NCBI GenBank assembly: GCA_034620365.1
Contig: JAQGEQ010000263.1
Span: forward strand, 372,001 to 436,000
Reading direction: 5' to 3'
From: Pegea sp. RAD2-039
Taxonomy: Eukaryota > Chordata > Thaliacea > Salpida > Salpidae
DNA: 64,000 nucleotides
Shown here piece after piece: positions 1 to 10,640 of this stretch (position 1 is its first letter; every line of letters starts with the position of its first letter). The notes under the pieces were generated by a model that was not told the origin of the DNA, did not search any database, and saw only the letters and a program-made list of their open reading frames with translations. The translations under genes were made by a program, and so were the position numbers.

Positions 1-197
1 ATTTATACAAAAGATTTAATGATGAAATAAGATGTGAAAAGACCTCATTGTACTTTATCACACACACCTGAATAGTTTAAGATTTTTTTTTGCAAATATC
101 TGCTACTTTTGATATATTATCTCAGTACCACAAAGCATTTAAAAAGTTTAATCACAATAATTAAATAACATGCAATATTAAATCGATGAAAAATTAT

Positions 198-449
198 TTA
201 TTGAAAGATCTTAGCAGCAGTAGCAGAACGGTTTTGCTCATTCAAATATTTGCAGATAAAATAAGTTTTTAGAAATTTCACCATCAAGATAAGTACAATA
301 GACATGAGACTACAAAAAATTATTACAGATTTGAATACTAAATTTTCTTTGTATTTTAAAACCAAACTCTTTATTACTTTTTTATCATCAGATAGAAAAA
401 CAGTTTTTAAAAGACATAAATCGAAAAGATTTGTAAAGAGACAGTTCAA
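198..449 (-). CDS. possible terminal exon, membrane-anchored tail
   Basis: An open frame on the minus strand ends at 198. Its last part has a hydrophobic stretch (SVIIFCSLMSIVLILMV) followed by a short polar tail ending AAKIFQ. It resembles the C-terminal exon of a single-pass membrane protein. A possible splice acceptor (TTTTTTGTAG) lies just before the codons for the second half of the hydrophobic stretch. No family is recognised, no upstream partner exon was found, and it could be a chance frame in AT-rich DNA. Confidence 0.22.
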   Translation of the reverse strand: MNCLFTNLFDLCLLKTVFLSDDKKVIKSLVLKYKENLVFKSVIIFCSLMSIVLILMVKFLKTYFICKYLNEQNRSATAAKIFQ

Positions 450-617
450 ATTAAGGCAGAAAGTTTGAAATAAATTGAAAAGTGATAAAATGTTAAAGAT
501 TAAAACAAAACACCAACGTAAAAAGAAAGATAATTGTTTGAAGTCAATTATTAAGGTTAGATTAAGAATCTGATTATTTTTACAATATCTACAATAAGGT
601 GTTTGTCAGTTGATCAG

Positions 618-1057
618 TAAAATTTGATAAAACGAAAAATTTTAAGAAATTATAAAGTTGTTCAAGTTTTTAAAGTTCTATTTTATGGTTCATTAAACAA
701 AGACATAGAATCAGTAATTGAAAAATTGATTTCAATAACACAATTTCATGAAAATGAAACTTGGTATCATTTTAAGCAAGTTATTAAAAACAGATATTCA
801 GCTTGGCAATAATTTAAAAAGTCTTTAAAAACACCGTTAAGCTCTATAATGAACAATTAAAACCTGTTCAAAAACTACCACAAACAAACCAAAGTTAAAA
901 AAAGATTTCTTAAAACGTTTTGTATTATCCAAGAATAAAGGTGAAGAATTAGATAAAAGATTTAATTACAAACTTTGCAACATTTCATATTCTCAAAAGT
1001 GGTCGGGCGTTGAAATTTATAAAAGCGTTTATAATCCAGATAAATATATATATAGGC
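618..1057 (+). CDS. possible coding exons, unrecognised
   Basis: Two stretches look more like coding than the surrounding DNA. The first, to 812, is an open frame rich in charged residues that contains ETWYHFKQVIKNRYSAWQ. The second, about 850-1057, is in another frame, contains SQKWSGVEIYKSVYNPD, and stops at a good donor (CAG|GTAAAA) near 1057. No clear intron joins them and no family is recognised. They may be exons of one gene, a decayed gene, or chance. The 130 nt between 1057 and the p38 stop codon hold nothing else visible. Confidence 0.22.
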
Positions 1058-1186
1058 AGGTAAAATACTTCTGTTTGAATTAAGTTATTAAAATTGAAGT
1101 TTAACTTGTATGAAAGAACTCCTCTTCTATGAGAGACTTATATTGTTCAGTAATGAAACTTTGTAGATAAAAACAGTTTCAAACAA

Positions 1187-2284
1187 TTACTGATAGTCAG
1201 CTATCAAATCAGGTGAGAACTCAAAATTGATGATTTCATCATAAGCTAACTTTTTCCATTGATCAATAGTTAATTCAGCATCTTCATATGATTTATCATA
1301 AAGAGCTGCAGATGGTTCATCATCAGGGTCATGAAACTTCTCCAAATACTGATGCTGCAAAGCTAGGTTAGCAGTCAGACGAACGTCTGTATCTAACACA
1401 AGCATTTTTTCAAGTAAGTCAACAGCTTTTGGGTTTGCTCCAACAAATACATCAATAAAGTTTTTTTTGGGAATTATAGGTAAAGTTTTAATGAAATTTC
1501 TTGCAGAATGAGAAATGATCTTTTCTAAGAGATCATCTCTCGGAGTCCCACAGAGGTTCATGATAGACTTCAATTGATCAATGTGATCTGATCCAGGAAA
1601 AAGAGTCTGACCTGTTAGTAGTTCAGCCATAATGCAACCAACTGACCAGATATCAACGGTTTGATTGTAGTGCATCCAATTCAACATAATTTCAGGCGCA
1701 CGATACCAACGTGTAGCTACATATCCAGTCATCTGATCATCTGTAAGCCTAGCAAGTCCAAAATCAAGGATCTTTAGCTCACAATCCTCATTAACAGCGA
1801 TGTTACTTGGCTTCAAGTCACGATGAATGATCCCAGCAGAATGTATGTATTTAAGACCTCTGAGGACTTGATAGATTAGAAACTGGACGTGATCATCTGT
1901 TAGCTTCTGTGATCTAATAATCTGGTTCAAGTCAGCACCCATAAGATGAGTAACCAGATACATATCATGAAAATCACTAAGTGAAAGAGCAGGTGTAAAA
2001 ACATCTAACAAACCAATGACATTTTCATGATGCATATGTTTTAGTAATCTTAATTCACGATAAGTACGTTTAGCATGAGTAACAGATTGAAAAGGTCTAG
2101 ATAACTTTTTTACCGCCATTCTCATTTTTAAATCTTGATTATGAGCAGAACAAACAGATCCATAAGCTCCACAGCCAATAGGAACCAAGTCTGTGTACTT
2201 TGATGGGACATCCCAGTCTGCTTTGTTTAATTCATAATGCCTGAAGTTTGGAGCAGCACATTTAGTATTGGATGTTGTTGCCAT
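1187..2284 (-). CDS. MAPK14/p38: p38 mitogen-activated protein kinase
   Basis: A 365-residue Ser/Thr kinase of the p38 MAPK family, acting in stress and inflammatory signalling downstream of MKK3/6. Visible features are the Gly-rich loop GCGAYGSV (about 38-45), ATP-anchoring Lys59 in AVKK, Thr112 at the gatekeeper position in VTHLMGADL, the HRD catalytic loop (154-156), DFG (174-176), and the diagnostic dual-phosphorylation motif T186-G187-Y188 followed by [10 protein letters not shown]. The TGY motif separates it from ERK (TEY) and JNK (TPY). Length matches human p38 (360). The coding region has no intron, unlike most other multi-domain genes here, so a retrocopy origin is possible, but no damage is visible. 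It lies downstream of cyclin Q on the same strand. A splice acceptor sits 50 nt before the ATG. Confidence 0.97.
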   Translation of the reverse strand: MATTSNTKCAAPNFRHYELNKADWDVPSKYTDLVPIGCGAYGSVCSAHNQDLKMRMAVKKLSRPFQSVTHAKRTYRELRLLKHMHHENVIGLLDVFTPALSLSDFHDMYLVTHLMGADLNQIIRSQKLTDDHVQFLIYQVLRGLKYIHSAGIIHRDLKPSNIAVNEDCELKILDFGLARLTDDQMTGYVATRWYRAPEIMLNWMHYNQTVDIWSVGCIMAELLTGQTLFPGSDHIDQLKSIMNLCGTPRDDLLEKIISHSARNFIKTLPIIPKKNFIDVFVGANPKAVDLLEKMLVLDTDVRLTANLALQHQYLEKFHDPDDEPSAALYDKSYEDAELTIDQWKKLAYDEIINFEFSPDLIADYQ

Positions 2285-2334
2285 TTTTTAGATATTAGCA
2301 AAGATAGTTAGAACAAACTCATTATATAAAAAGG

Positions 2335-2352
2335 CTAAAGAAAAAATAGTAT
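2335..2352 (-). other. splice acceptor in the p38 5' leader
   Basis: On the minus strand a pyrimidine run (CTATTTTTTCTTTAG) ends in AG at 2336-2335, 50 nt before the p38 start codon. It could accept a 5' UTR intron or a trans-spliced leader. No RNA evidence is available. Confidence 0.4.
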
Positions 2353-2590
2353 TGAATTATTTATATAACACTTGAAGTTTTAGAAAATATTACTCAAAAT
2401 TATTTCAGATTTTTTAATAAATCTTGAATTTAAATCACAATTTAGAAAAACATTTTAAATGTTATCATATGTATGCACCAAAATAATTAAATTCTAAATA
2501 AATAAAAAAATATGAACAAGTTCTGATCAATAATCAATAAGCCTTAAATAAAGTTAAAAATTTCCTATGTTTATAAAAGCCATAAAAACA

Positions 2591-3259
2591 TTATATATTA
2601 TAAACATCAATAATATCACATTGAATTTCATCTATCTTCTCTTGTGTGCAGTTTTCATAAAACACTTTCCACCAAGGTTCTTCAGAATCTTCAGATAAAG
2701 GCACTTTAATCTCACAGCATTGCAAAGCTAAATGAATTAATGCTATTGACAATAGCTTTGGAGGATGCTTCAGGCAGACATTACTAACATAAGAGTCATG
2801 TAGGAAAGCCCATGTAATGTCACTAACTTTTAAGCTTTCCCATTGTTGTTTTGGAAATAATTTTGAAATAGATAACAAATAATGTAAGATGAATTTATGT
2901 GGATGAACATAAGCCACATCAAAATTTAACATTCTCAATAACAAAAGCTCAAATGAGCAGATGGAATCTCTTAGCTTCCAATATTGTTCATTCAATTCTA
3001 AGACTTTGTCTGGATATAAAGTATTGTAACAAACATTTACAACATCCCTTAAGCGAGTGTGTTGTTCCTCCACTTTAGTAGCAAGATAAATAGAAGTTGC
3101 AGCAACTGTGTGTGGATCAAAGGAAGAAATTGATATTTTACTGAAAAAGTCATGATATAAAGAGCAAGCGCATGCTACTGTCAAGTCTTTTAAACTAAGT
3201 TTTTCTGAGCACTTGAAAATATACTTTGCAACATTTGAATGCAATTTTTTATCATCCAT
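2591..3259 (-). CDS. CCNQ: cyclin Q (cyclin M, FAM58 family)
   Basis: A 222-residue cyclin of the CCNQ/FAM58 family, the activating partner of CDK10. The N-terminal cyclin box includes the typical segment HTVAATSIYLATKVEEQ and the following RLRDVVNVCYN, and a second helical repeat contains HPHKFILHYLL. Human CCNQ is slightly longer (about 248). The first Met is taken as the start because a strong pyrimidine tract and AG lie only 10 nt upstream. There is no intron in the coding region. The stop is 306 nt before the p38 start on the same strand, close for this gene-sparse window and compatible with a shared pre-mRNA. Family assignment rests on remembered sequence similarity. Confidence 0.92.
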   Translation of the reverse strand: MDDKKLHSNVAKYIFKCSEKLSLKDLTVACACSLYHDFFSKISISSFDPHTVAATSIYLATKVEEQHTRLRDVVNVCYNTLYPDKVLELNEQYWKLRDSICSFELLLLRMLNFDVAYVHPHKFILHYLLSISKLFPKQQWESLKVSDITWAFLHDSYVSNVCLKHPPKLLSIALIHLALQCCEIKVPLSEDSEEPWWKVFYENCTQEKIDEIQCDIIDVYNI

Positions 3260-3269
3260 TTTTAAAAAA

Positions 3270-3298
3270 CTATAACAAAAAAGAAGGATAAAAAAATA
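3270..3298 (-). other. splice acceptor just upstream of cyclin Q ATG
   Basis: The minus strand reads a long T/C run (ATCCTTCTTTTTTGTTATAG) ending in AG at 3271-3270, then ten bases, then the ATG. A 10-nt leader after so strong an acceptor is typical of trans-spliced leaders, but a short cis-spliced 5' UTR exon is equally possible. Confidence 0.5.
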
Positions 3299-4723
3299 TT
3301 ATAAAATTAATTTCATATAAATTATATTTAAAATAATTAACAAAATTGATATTAAAGAAAGTATGAAACAAGATAACAGAATAATTAACATAAATGTTAT
3401 TTTCAATAAACTTTAATTAAAGAAACTTAAATAATAATTACAAAAACTGTTTTAAAAACTTATCAATCGAAATATTTAAAATTAACATTAGAATAAAAAA
3501 GTCAAGAACAAATTAATTAAATGTAATTATATAGAAAATCAACATAAAAAATCATATTCAAATTAGTTATAAATATATTCATATATAAACTAAAATCAAA
3601 TTCAAACAAATTTATATTAAAAATCTCTAAAAATATATTTTGTTAAAGTAGCTTATAGATGATATAAATCTATTAAAATAAAATTATTGAAATTGTTAAT
3701 TTTAAGTAAAGAAAAAATATAAAAGAAAAAGTTTAATGAGTTATACATAATTAAAAGAAACTTTATATCATAATTGCTTTTATAAATCATTTAAGATATT
3801 TAGATTACTTATGTTGTAACTTTTATATATATATATATAGCTATATGAATTGATATATAGAACATTATTTCATAAATAAAGTAGAAATCAGTTCTAGTTA
3901 ACTGATTACTAAAGCTAATACCACAATTTCAGCCAAATACAAAAAGTAGACTTAATATAATGAAGCAATAAACTTTCTAATCCTTACATATTAACTAAAG
4001 TAAAATTATTAACAGAAGTAAATGAATAAACTGAACAGGTTAATAATTAGTTCATATAAAAACATCTGATAAAGTTATTTTTCAGTCATTTTAAACTTAA
4101 AAAATATAGATCAAACCATAATTTTTTCTCTAAATAATTTATTTGTTTATTTCATAAGTATCTCTCTACACATGCTGTTTTATTAATGTATAAATTAAAT
4201 ATTATCATTTTAATAATTCATTATAAATGTTTTAAGGATATAAAAATAAAATAAAAATGGTGAACATTATAATCAAGCAATAATATAAAACTATTCAAAA
4301 TTTTCTGTCACAAAAATAACCAACAAACTAATAATAATTTATCAAATAATAAATAGTACTTTTGACTTAACTAATACTGTTGAGACAAAAATAAAGTTAA
4401 AACTATTCTAGTGATAGTCTGTTTTTAACAATTAGATTTTTAAGTGAGAAAATTAATAAATATTAATACGAAATTATATCTTTATTTGTTTAAAAACTGT
4501 AGTTTATAGAAAAATTATTAAAAGACAAAATTCTTAAAAATCTGAAAAGTTATTTTGAAACACTAGGCGCGTTAAAGGTTCGGTTTTAATGCTCAATAAA
4601 TTTTGCAAAAAAAAAAATAATTTTTATTAGTTAATAAAGACATTATAAAAATGAACAAAATTTTGTAGCTTGATTGAAAATAATCTAATTAAAAAATTTA
4701 TGTATTTTTCAACTCTTTTGCAG
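3299..4723. other. intergenic, AT-rich
   Basis: No supportable gene on either strand. A short TA microsatellite lies near 3825-3840 and poly-A/T runs are frequent. Promoter elements for cyclin Q should lie here, but none is distinctive. Confidence 0.6.
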
Positions 4724-4763
4724 CTTGTAAAGATTCATTATATATTTGTACGTTCCTCAAGAT

Positions 4764-4946
4764 ATGCTGTTGTTCATTTTTTTATTATTAATAAGTTTAT
4801 TTCATTTTATTTATTCAACGGCTGAGAGTTATAAGTTTGACAGCTTTTATAGCGAACATAATGAAGAAGATAGAATTATAAATTATGTAAATTATAGAAA
4901 TATAGGTTTTGCTTGGTTAAGCAGAATTTTGCACGAACACAATTAA
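4764..4946 (+). CDS. putative small secreted peptide
   Basis: A 60-residue frame starts with a strong signal-peptide-like segment (MLLFIFLLLISLFHFIYSTA), followed by a charged, Tyr-rich mature part (starting near YKFDSFY and ending RILHEHN). An acceptor (CTCTTTTGCAG) at 4713-4723 puts the ATG about 40 nt into a spliced exon. There is no dibasic processing site and no cysteine, so neither a classical neuropeptide precursor nor a disulfide-rich peptide is indicated. It is not recognised as a family member and could be a chance hydrophobic frame. Confidence 0.38.
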   Translation: MLLFIFLLLISLFHFIYSTAESYKFDSFYSEHNEEDRIINYVNYRNIGFAWLSRILHEHN

Positions 4947-6256
4947 GTACGTAGAGCTTCATACCATCCAACATCTCAATCCTTCTAACAGCTGGATTAC
5001 TTGAAACTCATTTAATTTTTTATTACAAAAAAATCTCTTAATGAACAAAAACTTTAAATATATTTAATTCTAGACTGGTTAAGAAAACCAAAGATGCTAT
5101 TGAGAGACAGTAATTATATATACAAGAATATTAAGTCCCAAACATTTTTGTAAAATATTTCTAAATCCTACAAACTTGTCTTTAGCTTGATACCCATATT
5201 TTTTAGCTGATGTAGCTGGAGTATAAATTAATTTAGCGAATAGTTAAAGCTTGGTGTAGGTAAAGTTAAACAGTAGTTGCAGCCTTACTATAAAGCATGA
5301 CCAAAAGCAAATAAATTTAAGATCTAAGTTATCAAAAATTAAGATGCCATCTACATGTCTGAAACGTTAAATTTTAACTAAAAATTTTTTATTTAACTTT
5401 TTAGAATTTCTGAAACTATAGTTTCATTAAATGATTAATCACTGAAAATTGAAATAATTAGATTATTTTTCGTTTTTTACAACTAAAAATAAACCTTTTA
5501 GAAGACAAAGATTATATTTGTTTGTAAATTGATTCAGTAAGCACCTTTTTCCTAGGAAGCATTATTTATATTGATCATTAAAGATAAATTACTAAAAAAT
5601 ATAAATGGTGAATGACAAATATATTTGAGACATGTCTTCAGTTGTCGTTTAGTTACGGGCCTTCCTATATTTTTAATTCAACTATAATTTTATGAGCAAA
5701 TTATAATTTTTTAAAAAGAATTCTTTTTGTTTAAATAAACTGTTTCATTTCATAATGTAGTTGGCTCGGTAAATAGAATTATCCAGAAGTTAAAAATTCA
5801 ATTGACTACGTAGGTAAGAAAAGTGACATATATTTAATTATTTTAAAGCTAAACTCATAATATTGGTTGAAAGTTGCACCCTTTTCTTTATCCACTGAAT
5901 CCTTTATACGTTTCACAAAATTATGTTCTTTCGACTTCAAAATATGTTTTAGAAGTATCTCTTTTAAATTTAACTACAAAAACTCCTTAGTACTTGATAC
6001 AAGTCTTTTTCTTCACTATATAAAGATTTCAGCTTTTGCAACAGATAAATAAAATTTGTGTTTAAAAGTTTTCTCAACCAAATGCTATTTTATTAATTAT
6101 ATTTGACAAATAAAGCAAAGCTTTATACTGTTAATAAATGTTTAATTTTAGTATTACTAAATAGGGGCTTTCCCGGATTATACTAAACAGCAATGACATA
6201 TTTTAAGATTTGATATTTACATATTTATTGATTTTGCAAAATCTGTAATAAGCTTA
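4947..6256 (+). other. intergenic, presumed NATD1 upstream region
   Basis: No convincing exon. The few open stretches, such as one around 5867-6052, have no domain-like pattern. The 5' UTR of NATD1 presumably lies in the right-hand end. Confidence 0.5.
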
Positions 6257-7114
6257 ATGGATAGAATGAGTTTGTTTTTAAGAAGTCTTTCCAAGCGAAA
6301 CTTTTCAAAAGTTAATTTTAAATCTTTAAATGTCTTTCATGACAAGAACTCAAAAAAGTTTATTATAAATTTACAAGGTTTAACAATTTTATATTTTGAA
6401 TAATAAAGATATTTTTATACTCTGAGTAATTCTATGAAATCTTTTGTACTTTAACAATTTCTTATTTATGTGACTTTTGTATTTTAGATGATCATGCTTT
6501 TCTTAGATATGATCATTTAGATGACACAACTCTAGATCTACAACAAGTAGTTACTCCTCCAGCATTTCAAGGTCAAGGTATTGCAAGTCTATTAGTAAAG
6601 GTAAAAAATCATTTCTAAAAACTTATTAAATATGACTTCCCTATTAGCTTATAATGTTTTCACAAAACTTAAAGAGAACTTCTGACTATTAAAGTTGTAA
6701 CTAAAGAATTATTTAAATAATCTTTTAAAAGCTCCTTAAAACTTTAAAAACTGTTTTATTTGAATTTAAAAAAGTTTGACTTCTGTTAATTTTTAAATCA
6801 GTTATTTATTGAATAAGCAGCTACAGAAATCTTAATTATATACCTTAAATACTTTAAAAAAGGTTTATAAAACGTTTTATAGTAAAAATATTAAGCTTAC
6901 AAAATTAAGAATGTGATCATATACTAAAGTGATACAATATAATCATATATTATAAAACTTCTTGTTTCTTATAAAAATATTTAAACATGTCTTTTAGGAA
7001 GCATTAAGGTATGGAGTACAAGAACAATTTCACATGAAAGCTACTTGTGGATATGTCAAGGTTTATTTAGATGAAAATCCTCATAAAAATTACAACCATT
7101 TGATTGTAAAATAG
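6257..7114 (+). CDS. NATD1: NATD1-like GNAT-fold N-acetyltransferase
   Basis: Three exons (6257-6377, 6488-6600, 6998-7114) join in frame to 116 residues; human NATD1 has 113. The small YjdJ/NATD1 branch of the GNAT superfamily binds acetyl-CoA; the substrate is poorly defined. The core reads DLQQVVTPPAFQGQGIASLL, where QGQGIA is the acetyl-CoA pyrophosphate loop (R/Q-x-x-G-x-G/A). The next exon continues with a strand and helix ending at CGYVKVYLDENP, matching the family's C-terminal CxYxxKYxxxNP pattern. The N-terminal 30 residues are basic and hydroxylated without acidic residues until about position 30, compatible with a mitochondrial presequence (inference). Intron 1 starts with the unusual donor GTTTAA; intron 2 is GTAAAA...TTTTAG. 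Confidence 0.88.
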
Positions 7115-10100
7115 TTTTAAATCTGTTTAATTAAGTATTATCTTTTCTTTGATTGGGTGCTTTAATTTTTTATATTTTTCTGATTGTTCACAAATTAATT
7201 ATAAATTCATATTAAACTTTTGTTTTTTGTGGATATTTATAATTCTACATTTAGAAGAAAGTTAAACACAAAATTGATAGCTGTAGTAAAATTTAATAGC
7301 TTATAAAAGAATCAGCATAAATTTTAGCTTTAATTGAGAATAGTTTAAACAGTAAATAATAGTTTTAACATTCTATTGTTGTTTGGGAGTAATTAAGTTT
7401 AAACGATTTTATAGATAACAAGATCACTGAATTCGACTAACTGTCTTTAAAACTAAACAAAATTCAGTTCACTATTAAAATATTTGTGATAATTATCAAA
7501 ATTATTTTAATGAAATCTTTTGTTAGAGTTACTGAATAATCTTAAAGCATAACACTTAATTTTTACATTTTACAAATTCTATATAAAGGTGTGTTGAAAG
7601 ACAATAGATATTCAGGAAGAAAATGTTATTTATTTTTCAAGAAACATTTTATAGAAATGAAAATTTCTTTTTGCTCAGCTAGAAGCTAGAGAGAGTTTGT
7701 TGTTTCAGCTTTTTGAATAGATTATTGGATAGATTTTATTTGTATGAATTATTTATTTTTTGAAGTTTTATTGTTTACATTTAACTATTACTCAACAATT
7801 TTCTTGAAATGTTTATCGTGAACATTGTTGAGGTTGTGAAAATATTGACAATTCTGTTTATATTTTTATTAAAAGTATTTTTTGTGATATAAAAATCTTA
7901 ACAAATTAAAGCAGTTTAATGAAATAAATAAAATTTAAGCTTAATTGTTCTGCTTCTTATTATCTGCTTCTTTTCTCAATTGACCCTCCCTTTTAAGTTT
8001 AAAATTTAAAAATGTTCTTTCTCAATGCTTAACCATTAATTTAAAAAACTTTATTTCAAAACTTATTATTATTTTGATGCAATGACAGAATAACTCAGTA
8101 ATTATACTACGCCGGAAGTGGCAAACTACTTACCTATAACTTCTTTAAACATCGATTTTTTTTTAATTGCTAATTAATTAATAAGTAGATTGATGTTCAC
8201 ATAGAATTATTAACTTAAACTAGAATATTAGTTAGTGGAAAACAAATTCAAAGTTTGTAGAAATCTCAAAATTATATTAAGAAAAATATACTTAATTTTC
8301 TTTGAATAATTTAGTAATGTTTCACAAACAGTTCTTTTTATATTACTCTGTAAATCATTAAACATTTTGTCTGATGAATAATTTATCGATCTATAAATTA
8401 AATTTTTTTACATTAATTAACAATTTTGAAAATAAAATAAAGCTAACTATTAAAAAAGTATCAAATTGGTTTTATTGAACTTTAAACAAAAATCGCTCTT
8501 TAAAGGCTCTTCATTTTTGTTTATATATTTAAATTATATTGTATCCAATAAAAAATACAATTATAAATACTAAAAGTATAATTTAAATATATAAACAAAA
8601 AAAAATATATCATTTGTTTTATTAGTCTTTGCATCTGTATTATAATAACTAAATTACTGTAATAAGAAACACTTAAAAAATAAAATGATGTTTTTATCAG
8701 TTCTATTACATGATAACTAAACAATACGTTAGTTAGATATCTAACGGATTAAGTAGCTAATACCTACTTAAATTACTTTCAAAACCTAATATGTTCTTCC
8801 CACAAATATTAATCAATTCAAGTGCTTATACGTTTGTATACTTCTTATCGTTTGACGCATTATTTTGAAAAAAATAGCTTACATTCCGATAACACTATAA
8901 AACCGTTTACATGATTGCACAGTAGAACAATTAAACTAATTGTTTTAATTTTCTCATGAACGTTAGTTAGGATTTAATCAACTTTTAGCAGTATTGATTT
9001 TATTTCTGTTCAAGAAAATCTAGTTTAAATGAGATTGTACTAACTTACAACCTTTACTCTAAAGTCACACGCAATAGTTTAATCTGATTGCCCTCAAATT
9101 AGCTTATGCTGTTTGCTTAAAAAAAGGAAGTTCTCAGTTAATTAGTATTAAATTAAATCGTGAGAGAAAGTTACTACAAAGCAAAACTGTTTTTAAGTTT
9201 AATGGAACAAAACTTACTCAGTTAAATAAAGTCTGTATCAAACATATTAAGGTAGACATGGTTGATTTTATTTAAGTTATTTAGTAAGATGGTGAAGTAA
9301 CAGCAAAGTAAATAAAGCTCTAAAGTAGAGGTTGTTAGAGTCTGATATTCTTGATTAACCTTTAGTTCGTTCCATTTCTAGAATTAAAGGAATCTTTATG
9401 TTATTATTCGAATTAATAATTTATCAAACTCTAATTTAATTTTATTTTAAAGTCAGCAAATTTATTGAATAAATTCAAACTTATAATTACAAATATTTCA
9501 ATTATCATGTTTGTTTTTCGTTGAACAATTCAGTATTTTTGAGATATGTTGTTAGCAAGTATTTTCTTATCTGTTTGATCAATAATTGCAAAAAATACTT
9601 CAAGCGTAAATCTTTAAAAATTATCATTTTTATGGTTAAGTGATTATAGTTTAAGATGTAATTCAAACATTTTTATGTTATGAATCAAAATTATTTAACT
9701 ACTTCAAATTCATGAATTATTTTAGATCTAAATAAACAGCTTATTACTTTAGTAGTTTTATTTCATAAAGATAATTCTATAAAATAAAGTTTTTAACATT
9801 TTATTTGATTGAACTTAAATTATTCACAATATAAGAAGAAAGTAAAGTCAGAAATATGTTTGAAATAGATTCAAGGGTCTTATATGATACTATTAAACTA
9901 TTGAAAAGTTTATTTCAAAGTTTTAGTTATTTTTTAGTAATATGCAATTTTGTAAGATATGTTTTCAATAGTTCAAAAACTTTGCAAAATCATAAACAGA
10001 ATTTTATTTAAATAAATAAGTTTATTGTTTTACGAGTTGGTAAATGAAAATGATTGAAGTTTGAGCTTCCGTAAGAAGAACAACTGATAACTTATCTAAA

Positions 10101-10640
10101 AACTTCAAACAATGTAATAACTTACAAAGTGCGAGTCTGGCAAGCTTAATTTATCATTTTCTAATTAATTAACTCTTCAAGTGACCCGTTGTTGAACAGA
10201 CTTTGATTTTTTTATCTTTAAGAGATTTGTGTTCTAAAAGTGCGATAAGAAGTTTTGTTTATACATCAAAGTTGTTTTAAAATCTCTTCCCATAAACCTT
10301 ATTTTATATATATTGTGATTAGTACTGCTTTTGCGATGAAGAACTTATTTTGTTTGAGATATTAAAGTTTGTTACAGAAAATAAATCTAAAATAATAAAC
10401 CAAAACATATTTGAGTTTTATATAAAATAAGTATTATTAAAAACTTTTGTAATTATTACGCTTTTTAAATGTTTGATATTGACTAAATTTTCTTGTGAAA
10501 CATCATTCTATCTAACTAATTGTATACAAAATTAAAGAAATGGTACTCTGAGTACTTTTGAAACACAAAGTTATGTCACATCTTTCTTATATATATCAAG
10601 GTTAGAATATAGAAGAAACAACAAGTTAAAATACAAAATT
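7115..10640. other. intergenic, AT-rich
   Basis: About 3.5 kb with no supportable coding exon, RNA gene or repeat family. Possible poly(A) signals (AATAAA-like) for NATD1 occur near 7922-7930. Confidence 0.6.
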
